Source: an uncultured Lachnospiraceae bacterium (GTDB lineage: Bacteria > Bacillota > Clostridia > Lachnospirales > Lachnospiraceae). From it: a DNA stretch of 64,000 nucleotides. Where the stretch lies: the NCBI GenBank assembly GCA_910586315.1, contig CAJUIP010000011.1, positions 1 to 64,000 on the forward strand, given 5' to 3'. This document shows positions 1 to 8,634 of the stretch, one piece after another. How positions within the stretch are numbered: position 1 is the stretch's first letter; every line of letters starts with the position of its first letter. A program made the position numbers and the translations under genes. Below the pieces are notes generated by a model. The model saw only the letters and a program-made list of their open reading frames with translations. It searched no databases and was not told the origin of the DNA.

Positions 1-71
1 TTCTTCCAGAAAATCTTTTTTATTTTCCTCTTGACATTTCACCAAATTGCTTTTTTCTAATGTCTTTTTCG

Positions 72-100
72 TTGTGGTGCAGACCTGAAAATGGTATAAT
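72..100 (+). promoter_or_regulatory. Promoter of the HD-LarE fusion gene
   Basis: A TATAAT box at 95-100 is preceded by TGG, giving an extended -10. A TTGTGG element at 72-77 lies 17 bp upstream. A good AAAGGAG ribosome site follows before the ATG at 148. The TTGACA at 32-37 is too far away to pair with this -10. Confidence 0.5.
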
Positions 101-147
101 GTTGCCAGACGGATAAATACCTACTTCCTGAAAGGAGATTTACCCTC

Positions 148-1752
148 ATGATTTCATATGAGAAATATAAATCCCTCTTCCACGACTATGTCAGCCGATA
201 CGACAAATCTGACGGCCGTGTGGGACTGAAAATCATTCATACCGAAGCCGTTGTTTCCATCATGGACAAAATCTGTAAACAGCGCCATCTTCCAGAACAC
301 ACCAGCGCACTGGCATTCCTGTGCGCTCAGTTCCATGACATCGGCCGTTTTGAACAACTAAAACAGTTCCATACTTTCCTGGACCATACGAGCGTAAACC
401 ATGCCGCTTTAAGCTGCAGCATTCTGGAAGAAAACAAGATTTTAGATGAGCTTTCGGAAAACGATAAAAAGAAAATTCTCACCGCCATCGAAAACCATAA
501 TAAGCTTGAGATTGACTCCTCCGTTTTTTCCGCCGTCAAAAACGCCCGGGACCCTCAGGCCCTTTGGGATGCCCGGGAGTGTCTGGAATTATGCAGGCTC
601 ATTCGTGATGCCGACAAATGCGATATTTTCCGTGTTTTTGCTGTGGAGGATATGAACGATGTTATCGGTGTCCCTGAGGAAGCCGTCAGTTCCGAAACTA
701 TCACCCCGGCAGTTCTCTGTGCCATACGGGAACACCGTTCTGTTGACAAGACCATACGCCAAACCCACCTGGATTATTGGATTAGTTTTCTTGGCTACTT
801 CTTTGATATGAATTATCCGGAAAGCATAGAAATTGCCCGCTCGCAGGGATATTACCGGAGGCCTTTTGAACGGACTGTTTTTACAGACCCGGAAACACAA
901 ACCCAGATAGCCGAGGCTCTTGCGATCCTTGAAGACTACATGAATCATTTTTCCGGTATCAGGGCCGTCCCTAAAGCTCTTTATGAATTTTTCAAGCATC
1001 ACTCCTCCCTGGCCCTGGCTTTTTCCGGCGGCGCCGATTCCGCATATCTTTTATATGCGGCTGCCGCCTGCGGATGCGATGTTCACGCCTACTATGTTTC
1101 CACACCGTTCCAGCCAGCTTTCGAGCTCTCCGATGCCAGACGCCTCGCCGATTCTCTTAAAGCTAAAATGACAGTTCTTTCCTTTAACGTACTGGAAAAC
1201 GAAACCGTGAAAAAGAACCCCAAAGATCGCTGCTATTACTGCAAAAACGAAATTTTCAGCCATATCCTGAAAGCGGCCGCTTCCGACGGGTATAAGGAAA
1301 TCATTGACGGTACCAACGCCTCCGATGATGCCGGAGACCGCCCGGGCATGCGTGCTTTAAAGGAGCTTAAAATCCTCTCTCCTCTTCGGGAATGCGGCAT
1401 CACAAAAAAGGCACTCAGGACTTATTCCCGTGATGCCGGACTGTTCACCTGGAACAAGCCGGCTTATGCCTGCCTGGCCACCAGAATTCCCTGTGGAATT
1501 AAAATTCAGCCCGAGGTCCTTCAAAACGTGGAATGGGCGGAAAGCCAGCTTTCCTCCATGGGCTTTGAGGACTTCCGCGTAAGGGTATTTCCGGACCCGT
1601 CTGGAACTGACGGAGCCTATGCCGCCAGGCTCCAGGTCGCCGGACGTCAGCTTCCCCTTCTCATGGAACGGCGGGCAGAGCTTCTTTCTCTTTTAAAAGA
1701 GCGGTTTGACAGCGTTCTTCTGGACCTGGAAACCAGAGCTTCTTCCCTGTAG
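148..1752 (+). CDS. HD-domain / LarE-like sulfur transferase fusion protein
   Basis: The 534-aa protein appears to be two enzymes in one chain. Residues about 1-225 carry an HD-type metal-dependent phosphohydrolase pattern (H31, then H63-D64 in QFHDIGRF). Residues about 280-534 match LarE, the PP-loop ATP-dependent sacrificial sulfur transferase that makes the nickel-pincer cofactor of lactate racemase. They show the PP-loop SGGADS near residue 293, a CYYC pair and a conserved Cys in ACLATRIPCG. LarE normally stands alone at about 270 aa, so the fusion is unusual. No larA, larB or larC is nearby, so the LarE-like half could serve another sulfur transfer. The start is supported by AAAGGAG seven to ten bases upstream. 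The LarE family call is firm; the substrates of both halves are unknown. Confidence 0.85.
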   Translation: MISYEKYKSLFHDYVSRYDKSDGRVGLKIIHTEAVVSIMDKICKQRHLPEHTSALAFLCAQFHDIGRFEQLKQFHTFLDHTSVNHAALSCSILEENKILDELSENDKKKILTAIENHNKLEIDSSVFSAVKNARDPQALWDARECLELCRLIRDADKCDIFRVFAVEDMNDVIGVPEEAVSSETITPAVLCAIREHRSVDKTIRQTHLDYWISFLGYFFDMNYPESIEIARSQGYYRRPFERTVFTDPETQTQIAEALAILEDYMNHFSGIRAVPKALYEFFKHHSSLALAFSGGADSAYLLYAAAACGCDVHAYYVSTPFQPAFELSDARRLADSLKAKMTVLSFNVLENETVKKNPKDRCYYCKNEIFSHILKAAASDGYKEIIDGTNASDDAGDRPGMRALKELKILSPLRECGITKKALRTYSRDAGLFTWNKPAYACLATRIPCGIKIQPEVLQNVEWAESQLSSMGFEDFRVRVFPDPSGTDGAYAARLQVAGRQLPLLMERRAELLSLLKERFDSVLLDLETRASSL

Positions 1753-1825
1753 TAAAATACTCCACAGCTAAAATACTCCGCAACATTCTGTGTTATCGCA
1801 CGATCCGTGCAGACAACATGCAAAT

Positions 1826-2116
1826 CTACCCGAGTGACTGCGGATCCGCATCATTTACAAAAGCAGTCTCATAATATTCGTTGAGCCATGCAACTGCCTC
1901 TTTAAGACCTTCCTGACTGAACGCAAAGTCACGGGAGGTCTTTTTCTCATCCTCTGTCACCGCAAAATTAAAAGGCCCCGGCCAGACCGTGGACCTGATT
2001 TTATCTCCTTCCTCACTGCCGGCTTTTTTTATCATAAAATTCATACCTTTGTGGCTTCCTGTAAATACCGTCTTTTTTAAATATGGTATGGAAATCATGC
2101 CATCCAAATCAATCAT
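1826..2116 (-). CDS. Small conserved hypothetical protein
   Basis: A 96-aa soluble protein convergent with the LarE fusion. It has a GGGAGGTG ribosome site with good spacing to its ATG. I see no signal peptide, membrane segment or known catalytic motif. It is rich in charged and aromatic residues, with one block of WPGPFNF and a C-terminal helix ending in NEYYETAF. The family is not recognised. The ribosome site and start-to-stop integrity make it a real gene rather than a shadow. Confidence 0.6.
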   Translation of the reverse strand: MIDLDGMISIPYLKKTVFTGSHKGMNFMIKKAGSEEGDKIRSTVWPGPFNFAVTEDEKKTSRDFAFSQEGLKEAVAWLNEYYETAFVNDADPQSLG

Positions 2117-2167
2117 TTTTTCTGCACCTCCCGGGAAAATTATAACACTTTTTCTCTCTCCTGCCTA

Positions 2168-2196
2168 TTGTAAATTCCCCGGTATCTAAGTATACT
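2168..2196 (+). promoter_or_regulatory. Sigma-A type promoter for the metallophosphoesterase operon
   Basis: TTGTAA at 2168-2173, an exact 17-bp spacer and TATACT at 2191-2196. It lies about 35 bp upstream of the ATG at 2230 and probably drives the run of same-strand genes up to 7500. Confidence 0.6.
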
Positions 2197-2229
2197 AAAA
2201 GTATCAGCTGCTGTTCACAGGAGGACATC

Positions 2230-3438
2230 ATGACTGCCATATTTCTTGCACCGTTGTATCTCATATTGAATGGTTACATTTTACTCTGGCTCTATTCCTG
2301 GGCCGAAGCCCTTTTTAATGGATTTCGCTCTCCCTGGTTTCGGATTCCTGCCGCCGTCCTTTATCTTTTTTTCTCCCTGACGCCCTTAACGGGCCTTTTG
2401 ATCACCCGGAACCCCTTCCATCGTATTCTTAAAATACTGGGAAATTACTGGCTGGGAACACTGGAGTATGCGCTCCTGTTCGTCCTGCTTTTTGATGCCA
2501 TCCGCCGGATCACCGGACACTCCTTTCTGATTCGCTATCGTTACCCCTCCATGCTTCATGCGTGGCCCAAAAGTCTTTTGCTGTTCGGCAGTCTGGCCGT
2601 TCTTCTGGTGTGTTCCTTAAGCTTATACGGAGTCATACATGCCAAAAGTATCCGGGTCCGGCATTACCCGGTTACTCTTGATAAATCCTGCCGGCTTTCC
2701 GGCCTTAAAATTGCCCTGATTGCCGATCTTCATTTAGGCTATAACTCCACCGAGCATCACATAAAAAGAATTGTGGAAGCCATTAACCAGGAAAAGCCGG
2801 ATCTTATTTGCATCGCCGGGGACTTTTTCGACAATGAATACGAGGCTATTAAAAACCCGGAAGTCCTTGCCGGACTTCTTGCCTCCCTGAAAAGCACCTA
2901 CGGAACTTACGGCTGTCTCGGCAACCATGACGTCAGTGAAAAAATTCTGGCGGGATTTACGTTTCCCCACCAGGAAAGGCTGAGCCGGGACCAGCGCTTT
3001 ATGGATTTTTTGGATTCTGCAGGCATCAGCATTTTAGAAGACGAGACCGTTTTTCTCTCCGACAGCCTTTATCTCTCCGGCAGAAAAGATCTGGATATGG
3101 CAAAGAAAGAAGCGGATACCAGACTTTCCTATGATGCCCTGACCCATGGACTGGACCAGTCTTTCCCCATTATTGTCATGGACCATCAGCCCCGGGAGCT
3201 TGCGCTGGGAGAAGCCGCCGGAGCAGACCTCATTCTTTCCGGCCATACCCATGGCGGCCAAATGTTTCCTGCCAGTCTCCTTATGCCCCTTTTCTGGAAA
3301 AATCCATGGGGCGTCAAAAAAATGGGGGCCACGACCTCTGTGGTCACCTCCGGCGCCGGGGTCTGGGGCCCGGCCATGCGGATCGGATCCGATTGTGAAA
3401 TTTTTATTTTGGATGTGGCCTTTCGCCAGGAACCGTGA
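2230..3438 (+). CDS. Membrane-anchored metallophosphoesterase (YkuE/YaeI-like)
   Basis: The 402-aa protein has about four hydrophobic segments in its first 145 residues, then a calcineurin-like phosphoesterase domain. The metal-binding blocks appear in order: ADLH near residue 165, GDFFDN, GNHD and GHTHGGQ. In this family they hold two metal ions that hydrolyse phosphoester or pyrophosphate bonds, often of lipid-linked substrates. It is the first gene of a same-strand run and is followed by an M20 amidohydrolase after about 50 bp. An AGGAGG site precedes the ATG. The substrate cannot be told from sequence. Confidence 0.85.
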   Translation: MTAIFLAPLYLILNGYILLWLYSWAEALFNGFRSPWFRIPAAVLYLFFSLTPLTGLLITRNPFHRILKILGNYWLGTLEYALLFVLLFDAIRRITGHSFLIRYRYPSMLHAWPKSLLLFGSLAVLLVCSLSLYGVIHAKSIRVRHYPVTLDKSCRLSGLKIALIADLHLGYNSTEHHIKRIVEAINQEKPDLICIAGDFFDNEYEAIKNPEVLAGLLASLKSTYGTYGCLGNHDVSEKILAGFTFPHQERLSRDQRFMDFLDSAGISILEDETVFLSDSLYLSGRKDLDMAKKEADTRLSYDALTHGLDQSFPIIVMDHQPRELALGEAAGADLILSGHTHGGQMFPASLLMPLFWKNPWGVKKMGATTSVVTSGAGVWGPAMRIGSDCEIFILDVAFRQEP

Positions 3439-3486
3439 TAAGATAGGAGATGGAAAACCTTAGATCAGGAAAGGACGAAAAAGAAC

Positions 3487-4662
3487 ATGAAAAAGTATAT
3501 CCGCTCCCTTGTGGACACCTACGAAGAACAGCTGAAAGAAATCCGTCATCACCTTCATGAAAACCCGGAGCTTTCCTTTGAGGAATATAAAACCGCTCAG
3601 TATATTCGCGAAGCTCTGACGCAGATGGGGATTTCCCTTCAGGAGGGAATCACAGGCACCAGTACTGTGGGAATTCTTAAAGGCGCAGAACCCGGGCCCT
3701 GCATCGCCTTCCGCGCAGATATTGACGCTCTCCCGGTAAATGAAAGCAATGATCTTCCCTATAAATCCAAAATACCTGGTATTATGCATGCCTGTGGTCA
3801 CGATACCCACACTGCATGTCTCCTGGTATTTGCAAAAATACTTTCTTCCCATAAGGAATTAGTCAAAGGAACCGTTAAATTTATTTTCCAGGCGGCGGAA
3901 GAAAAGCTTCCGGGCGGTGCAAAAGCACTCTGTGCCGACGGAGCCATGAAGGACGTGGATATGGTTCTTGGCTTCCACTGCTCTTCTTCTTTTCCGTTGG
4001 GAACCGTTGCGGTCTGCCGGGGCGCCACTTCTGCCGCCATTGGTGTTTATGAAATTAAGATCCAGGGGAAAGGCGGCCATGGAAGCTCTCCCCACAATGC
4101 AAAAAATCCCGTCCCGGTTGCCTGTATGGTAGGCTCCGCCTTAAATCAGATTCTGGCTGAGAAAAAGAACCCCACAGAAGGCGGCGTATTCACGGTTTCC
4201 TACATGAACGGCGGCCAGTATCCCAACATCATCACCGACACGGTGACCATGGGAGGAAATGTCCGTACCTTAAATAACGAACTGATCAGCCGTGTCTTTG
4301 ACAGTATACGTTCCATCAGCAGAGGGATTTGTGAGGGATATGGCCTTACCTGTGACGTGACCACGACTCTTGGCTATCCGGCCACCATAAACGTGGACGA
4401 ATACACCGATGCCATCATGGAAACTGCCGTACAGATGGAATATGCGGCAGTGGAAAAACCCACAACCTTAGGAGGCGAGGATTTTGCATATTATCTTTTA
4501 GAAAAACCCGGCGCCTACTTCCATGTGGGAATGGCCGACCCGGAGCGCCCCATCACCTCCTCTCCCCACCACAACTGCAATTTCCAGCTGGACGAACGCG
4601 GCCTCCGCATAGGACTGGAAATGGAGCTGGCCCTTTACCTAAAACTCACAAAACAAATGTAA
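3487..4662 (+). CDS. M20 family metallopeptidase / N-acyl amino acid amidohydrolase
   Basis: A 391-aa M20D-type hydrolase. Metal-ligand blocks are visible: HACGHDTH near residue 100, the AAEE pair near 137 and the GGEDF block near 325. The family removes acyl groups from amino acids or cleaves small amide substrates (hippurate, acetyl-amino acids, indole-acetyl conjugates). Its length is typical of stand-alone M20D enzymes. It sits between the metallophosphoesterase and a small membrane protein on the same strand, upstream of two amidohydrolases, which suggests a shared role in breaking down amides. The substrate is inference. Confidence 0.88.
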   Translation: MKKYIRSLVDTYEEQLKEIRHHLHENPELSFEEYKTAQYIREALTQMGISLQEGITGTSTVGILKGAEPGPCIAFRADIDALPVNESNDLPYKSKIPGIMHACGHDTHTACLLVFAKILSSHKELVKGTVKFIFQAAEEKLPGGAKALCADGAMKDVDMVLGFHCSSSFPLGTVAVCRGATSAAIGVYEIKIQGKGGHGSSPHNAKNPVPVACMVGSALNQILAEKKNPTEGGVFTVSYMNGGQYPNIITDTVTMGGNVRTLNNELISRVFDSIRSISRGICEGYGLTCDVTTTLGYPATINVDEYTDAIMETAVQMEYAAVEKPTTLGGEDFAYYLLEKPGAYFHVGMADPERPITSSPHHNCNFQLDERGLRIGLEMELALYLKLTKQM

Positions 4663-4698
4663 TACCTGAAAATATTTGTAAAAAGGATGGTGAATTTC

Positions 4699-5097
4699 AT
4701 GTCTGCGTTATCTTCCAAGCGTCTCAGGACATATTTCCTTGTGAGCATTGTTACCGGTATTTTATATGTATCTTTAAACCGTGATTCCAAATCCACATAC
4801 CAGATTATTGACGGCCTGTTTGCGGCGGGAGTTCTTCCCATGGTCGCCGGCCTGTTTCTGCTTTCCAAATCCATGGACGCTTTTGACCTGAAGGCCTATG
4901 CAAAAGACAAGCTTAATAAGCGCAGCAATCCGTCTTTCGGAACTGACAGCTCTGATTCTTCTGGTACCGAAGAAAAATCAGACACGGACGCTGCTCCTCT
5001 GCCCAAAAAAGAATCTGCTCCTTCTTTTCGGGAGCCGCTTCTTGTGGGCGTCATTTTCTGCCTTGCCTCTATCGTTTCATCAATGATACTTTTATAA
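4699..5097 (+). CDS. Small membrane protein, DUF3899-like
   Basis: About 132 aa with two hydrophobic segments near the N terminus, an acidic and Ser-rich cytoplasmic loop, and a third hydrophobic segment at the C terminus. I place the start at the ATG at 4699 because AGGATGGTG lies at a good distance before it; the ATG at 4687 sits almost on top of the ribosome site. The order helix-helix-polar loop-helix resembles DUF3899 membrane proteins, but I am not certain of the family. The function is unknown. Confidence 0.6.
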   Translation: MSALSSKRLRTYFLVSIVTGILYVSLNRDSKSTYQIIDGLFAAGVLPMVAGLFLLSKSMDAFDLKAYAKDKLNKRSNPSFGTDSSDSSGTEEKSDTDAAPLPKKESAPSFREPLLVGVIFCLASIVSSMILL

Positions 5098-5118
5098 TTT
5101 ATTAATATGAAGATGCCG

Positions 5119-5140
5119 GGGTCAAAATACCCTTTGACCC
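5119..5140. promoter_or_regulatory. Inverted repeat GGGTCAAA-N6-TTTGACCC
   Basis: A perfect 8-bp inverted repeat with a 6-base centre lies between the small membrane protein and the first amidohydrolase. There is no T-run after it on the plus strand, so it is either a weak hairpin in the mRNA or a protein-binding operator for the amidohydrolase pair. Confidence 0.4.
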
Positions 5141-5177
5141 TGGTATCATATCATGCGAAAGGAGTGTGCATAAAAAA

Positions 5178-6359
5178 TTGCTGCTGATTAAAAATGGAAA
5201 CTTAATTACCATGGCCGGACTCTATGAACAAACCGGCGACATACTGATTGACGACGGAAAAATCGTGAAGGTTGGACATGTGGGGGAGATTCCCGAAAGC
5301 TGTGAAATGATTGACGCCGCCGGGCGGACGGTAACTCCGGGGCTTGTGGAAGCCCACTGCCACATGGGGCTCTGGGGAACCGCATGCCAGGAAGAAATGG
5401 ATGGTAACGAAAGTACCAGTCCTGCGCTTCCGGGGCTCAGAGGCCTGGACGCTGTTAATCCTGAAGACGCTACTTTTGATGCGGCCCTGCGCCATGGCAT
5501 TACCACCGTTGTCACCGGGCCAGGAAGCGGAAATATCATCGGCGGAACTTTTATGGCTATTAAAACTGCCGGAGAGGACGTGGATTCCCGGATTGTCCGC
5601 CAGGAGCTGGCCATGAAAATGGCTCTGGGCGAAAATCCCAAGACTAATTTTGGGAAACGCGGTATGGCGCCAAAAACCCGAATGATGAATGCCGCCATCA
5701 TGCGGGAACAGCTTTTCAAAGCAAAAGAATATTATGAGAATTATAAAGTAAACGGCCAAAAGCACGATTTCCCCTTTGATTTTCATATGCATTCCCTGAT
5801 GCGTGTTTTTGAAGGAATGCGTGTAAAAATTCATGCTCATCAGGCAGATGATATCCAGACAGCCATCCGCATTGCCAATGAATTTGGCCTTCGTTACTCC
5901 ATTGAGCACTGCACGGAGGGCTATATGATCCCGGAAGTTCTTAAGAAAAACAACGCTCAGTGCCTCCTTGGCCCCACGGTAGGCGGAAAAAGTAAAGTGG
6001 AAGTCCAGAACCGCTCTTTTGATGCCGGACGGATTTTGGAAGAGGCTGGAATAACCTTCGCACTCATCACCGACGCCCCCTTCGTCCCCATCGAAAACCA
6101 GCTTCTCCAGGTGGCCCTCTATGTGAAGAACGGCATGTCCAGAGAAATGGCCATCCGCAGTGTTACCTTAAACGCCGCTAAAATTACAGATATTGATACC
6201 AGAGTCGGCAGCATTGAACCAGGCAAAGACGCCGATGTGGTAATCTGGGATGTAGAGCCGTTAGCCACAATGAGCCAGGCCGGAACCGTGATTATTGACG
6301 GCAAGATCGCATATCAGAGAAAGGCAGGTGAAAGCAATGTTGATTATCAAAAACTGTAA
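5178..6359 (+). CDS. Metal-dependent amidohydrolase (active-site complete)
   Basis: About 393 aa of the amidohydrolase superfamily (imidazolonepropionase-like branch). Metal ligands are visible in order: the HxH in EAHCHMG near residues 60-62, a His in KIHAHQ, a His in SIEHCTE, and the Asp in LITDAPF. The C-terminal strand TLNAAKI...GSIEPGKDADVVIWD is typical of the superfamily. I prefer the TTG at 5178 because it aligns with the start of the downstream paralogue and has AAAGGAG 13 bases upstream; the GTG at 5166 sits too close to that site. Its 3' end overlaps the paralogue by 23 bases, so the two are translationally coupled. The substrate is unknown. Confidence 0.85.
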   Translation: MLLIKNGNLITMAGLYEQTGDILIDDGKIVKVGHVGEIPESCEMIDAAGRTVTPGLVEAHCHMGLWGTACQEEMDGNESTSPALPGLRGLDAVNPEDATFDAALRHGITTVVTGPGSGNIIGGTFMAIKTAGEDVDSRIVRQELAMKMALGENPKTNFGKRGMAPKTRMMNAAIMREQLFKAKEYYENYKVNGQKHDFPFDFHMHSLMRVFEGMRVKIHAHQADDIQTAIRIANEFGLRYSIEHCTEGYMIPEVLKKNNAQCLLGPTVGGKSKVEVQNRSFDAGRILEEAGITFALITDAPFVPIENQLLQVALYVKNGMSREMAIRSVTLNAAKITDIDTRVGSIEPGKDADVVIWDVEPLATMSQAGTVIIDGKIAYQRKAGESNVDYQKL

Positions 6360-7500
6360 TTTAATCAATATGGCCGGAATCTACGAGGAGAAACGGGATT
6401 TGGTTGTAAAGGACGGAAAGATTTTTGATATTTGTATAAATGCCCTGGATACATATGGCTGTGAACACGATGTCATTGACGCCTGCGGCAATTATGTAAC
6501 CCCAGGACTTGTGGAACCTCACTGCCGTCTCGGTGTACAGGAAGAGGTATTCCGAAACGAAGGGAACGACGCAGATGAGGCCACTGACCCCATTCTTCCC
6601 CAGCTTCGCGCCCTGGATGCCATTAATCCCCGGGATGAAGGCTTTCAGATGGCTTTGGCCGGAGGCGTTACTACAGCTGTGACCTGCCCCGGTGATGCCA
6701 ACTTAATCGGCGGAACCTGTGCGGTCCTTAAGACTGCCGGAAGCACCGTGGATGAGATGGTCCGTGTGCCGGAACTGGCCTTCCATATGTGTCTGACTGA
6801 CGGTGTAAAAAACACCTATGGAGGAAAGAAAACACCAAAAACAAGACTTGGCAGCGCCGCTTTAATCCGCGAAGCGCTGATGCGGGCCCAGAGATACCAC
6901 GCACAGTGGACCGCCTCTGTAGAGGATCCCCTGGTGAAGCCGCCAAAATTTGATATGAAGCTTCATTCTCTGATGCGCGTTTTCGACGGCATGCCTGTTA
7001 AATTCACTGCCAAACGCGGCCATGACATGCTGACTGCCATCCGCATTGCGGAAGAATTCGGTCTTACGTATACGCTGGAAAACTGTGTGGAAGCCTGGCT
7101 TATTCCTCAGGAGTTAAAGAAACATCATGTCAAATGTGTTATTGGGCCCACTTACGGAGAAAAGAGCAGCGAATACCGCCACCGGGATCCCATTGCAGGC
7201 GCGGTCCTGGAAGAAAACGGCATCGAATTTGCGGTCTCTACCGGCCATCCCACTATGAATATTGAACTTGCCGCCATTCACTTGACCCTGATGTACAAAA
7301 AGGGCCTGACTCCGAAGACTGCCCTGGAGGCGGCCACCATCAACGCCGCCAGATATTGCGGACTGGAAGACCGTGTTGGAAGCCTGGAGCCTGGAAAAGA
7401 TGCGGATATTGTTATCTGGGACGGATATCCTTTTGATTATTATACCTCCGCTGCCACGGTTCTTATCGACGGCGCTGTCGTGTATAAGAAAAATCATTAA
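6337..7500 (+). CDS. Amidohydrolase-like protein lacking the metal ligands
   Basis: A 387-aa paralogue of the preceding gene, alignable over its whole length, with the same N-terminal strand, GLVEPHC block and C-terminal GSLEPGKDADIVIWD. Each metal-site position I can align has changed. HxH is now HCR, the HAHQ His is replaced (FTAKRG), the EHC His is now Asn (LENCVE), and the catalytic Asp block LITDAPF reads STGHPT. The fold should be intact but the hydrolase centre is probably dead. It overlaps the active copy by 23 bases. The likely role is a regulatory or structural partner of the active paralogue, which is inference. Confidence 0.82.
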   Translation: MLIIKNCNLINMAGIYEEKRDLVVKDGKIFDICINALDTYGCEHDVIDACGNYVTPGLVEPHCRLGVQEEVFRNEGNDADEATDPILPQLRALDAINPRDEGFQMALAGGVTTAVTCPGDANLIGGTCAVLKTAGSTVDEMVRVPELAFHMCLTDGVKNTYGGKKTPKTRLGSAALIREALMRAQRYHAQWTASVEDPLVKPPKFDMKLHSLMRVFDGMPVKFTAKRGHDMLTAIRIAEEFGLTYTLENCVEAWLIPQELKKHHVKCVIGPTYGEKSSEYRHRDPIAGAVLEENGIEFAVSTGHPTMNIELAAIHLTLMYKKGLTPKTALEAATINAARYCGLEDRVGSLEPGKDADIVIWDGYPFDYYTSAATVLIDGAVVYKKNH

Positions 7501-7510
7501 TACCAGCTGA

Positions 7511-7595
7511 AAAAATCCGGAAGGAATGTTTTTGCTTTAGAGCGTGTTTGAAGAATGAATTTTCAAACATGTTCCAGAGCTCCTTCCGGATTTTT
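7511..7595 (+). terminator. Terminator with a palindromic repeat in its loop
   Basis: AAAAATCCGGAAGGA (7511-7525) pairs perfectly with TCCTTCCGGATTTTT (7581-7595), a 15-bp stem ending in a T-run just after the amidohydrolase pair. The 55-base loop contains a copy of the GTGTTTGAA...TTTTCAAACA repeat that also lies at 44.3-44.4 kb. Confidence 0.7.
7539..7577. repeat. Short copy of the GAGYGTGTTTGAA palindromic repeat
   Basis: AGAGCGTGTTTGAA faces AATTTTCAAACATGTTCC across a few bases. The right half shares AATGAATTTTCAAACA with the right end of the long repeat at 44264-44424. It looks like an internally deleted copy. Confidence 0.55.
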
Positions 7596-8053
7596 GCATG
7601 CAATTTATTGATGTTATAACCCATGTCTGAAATTCATTTCATGTATTATTAGTAAATCACTATAAACTTTCCCTGCTGTCTGGCCTGCTAATTTAATTTT
7701 TCTGTGAAAAGCAGTATGCTTCAGCAAATCTTTTGTCAATCTCAGAGTAACGATAACACTTTTTAATGGACAGGAATTTTAGGCACAAAAAGCTTGTTCA
7801 ATTTGTTTTTCACATGATATGCAATATGCACTATTCACAACGTATAACGCACTATTCACTATATTTTATAGACAATGAGAATTTATTATGCTATATTGTA
7901 GCATAAATGACTTTGCTTTAAGAAGTCTTTGTATCAATAGCGCTTATGTAACAGTTCAGCTCTGCATTTGTTTTCAGCATATTTTTCACTCGAAATCTTT
8001 GCATGACTGAGCTATCACATAAATACGAAAAAAGAAAAGGAGAGGAAAAAAGT
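7596..8053. other. AT-rich intergenic region with a decayed repeat
   Basis: No gene is supported here. The left two thirds is AT-rich and contains short repeated phrases (GCACTATTCAC, GCACTATTCACTA at about 7830-7860). From 7949 to about 8018 a degenerate copy of the TAACAGTTCAGC palindromic repeat is visible, annotated separately. The promoter for the next gene is presumably within this stretch, but no convincing -35/-10 pair stands out. Confidence 0.5.
7949..8018. repeat. Degenerate copy of TAACAGTTCAGC palindromic repeat
   Basis: TAACAGTTCAGC at 7949-7960 and GCATGACTGAGCTATCA near 8002-8018 correspond to the outer arms of the well-preserved copies at 56.5-56.8 kb. The TTTTCAGCATATTTTTCACTC interior is a shortened version of their centre. 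Confidence 0.5.
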
Positions 8054-8563
8054 ATGGAGTCTACAATTATCGACGGAATGAGCAACGACATGGTAAGCGC
8101 CTTAATCGCTGGAGGCATATTGGGTATAGGTATCAGCGTAATTGCTGCAATTGCTTTAATCTGGTATGTATTTCAGGTAATCGCTAACTGGAAGATCTTT
8201 AAAAAATTTGGAGAATCTGGCTGGAAAGCGATTATCCCTGTATACAATACGTATATTCAGTACAAAGCAACCTGGAATACCAAAATATTTTGGCTTGATG
8301 TTGTGTTATCTCTGCTGACAATACTGAATGACGTTGGCGGCGATGGCGTTATTAGCACGATATGTATCATTGTTTCATGGATTGCACTGATAGGGCTTTT
8401 AGTTCTCAAAATCATGCGGGAATACAATTTGTCCCGGGCTTTTGACCATGGCATCGGATTTACAGTAGGTTTATTCTTACTTAACCCGATTTTCAAGCTG
8501 ATTTTAGGCTTTGGCCGTTCTGAATACATAGGCAATGCTACCAAAATTGGCACAAAGCGATAA
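8054..8563 (+). CDS. DUF5684-type membrane protein
   Basis: 169 aa with four hydrophobic segments: near residues 12-40, around 75-95, about 100-125 and about 138-160. The block GESGWKAIIPVYNTY between the first two is the hallmark of the DUF5684 family, whose function is unknown and which is often found with signal-peptidase-like proteins. The start is the ATG at 8054 with AAGGAGAGG upstream; an in-frame ATG 51 bases earlier lacks a ribosome site. A lipoprotein gene follows on the same strand. Confidence 0.75.
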   Translation: MESTIIDGMSNDMVSALIAGGILGIGISVIAAIALIWYVFQVIANWKIFKKFGESGWKAIIPVYNTYIQYKATWNTKIFWLDVVLSLLTILNDVGGDGVISTICIIVSWIALIGLLVLKIMREYNLSRAFDHGIGFTVGLFLLNPIFKLILGFGRSEYIGNATKIGTKR

Positions 8564-8634
8564 GTACCGTCAAGTTTGAAATCGTTATATTACGACTGCT
8601 TAAAAACCAGAAAAATCAATAGGGGGAAAATAAT

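Noticed and set aside
32..37. TTGACA near the window start as the -35 of the first gene
   Set aside because: It is almost 60 bases from the TATAAT at 95-100, too far to form one promoter.
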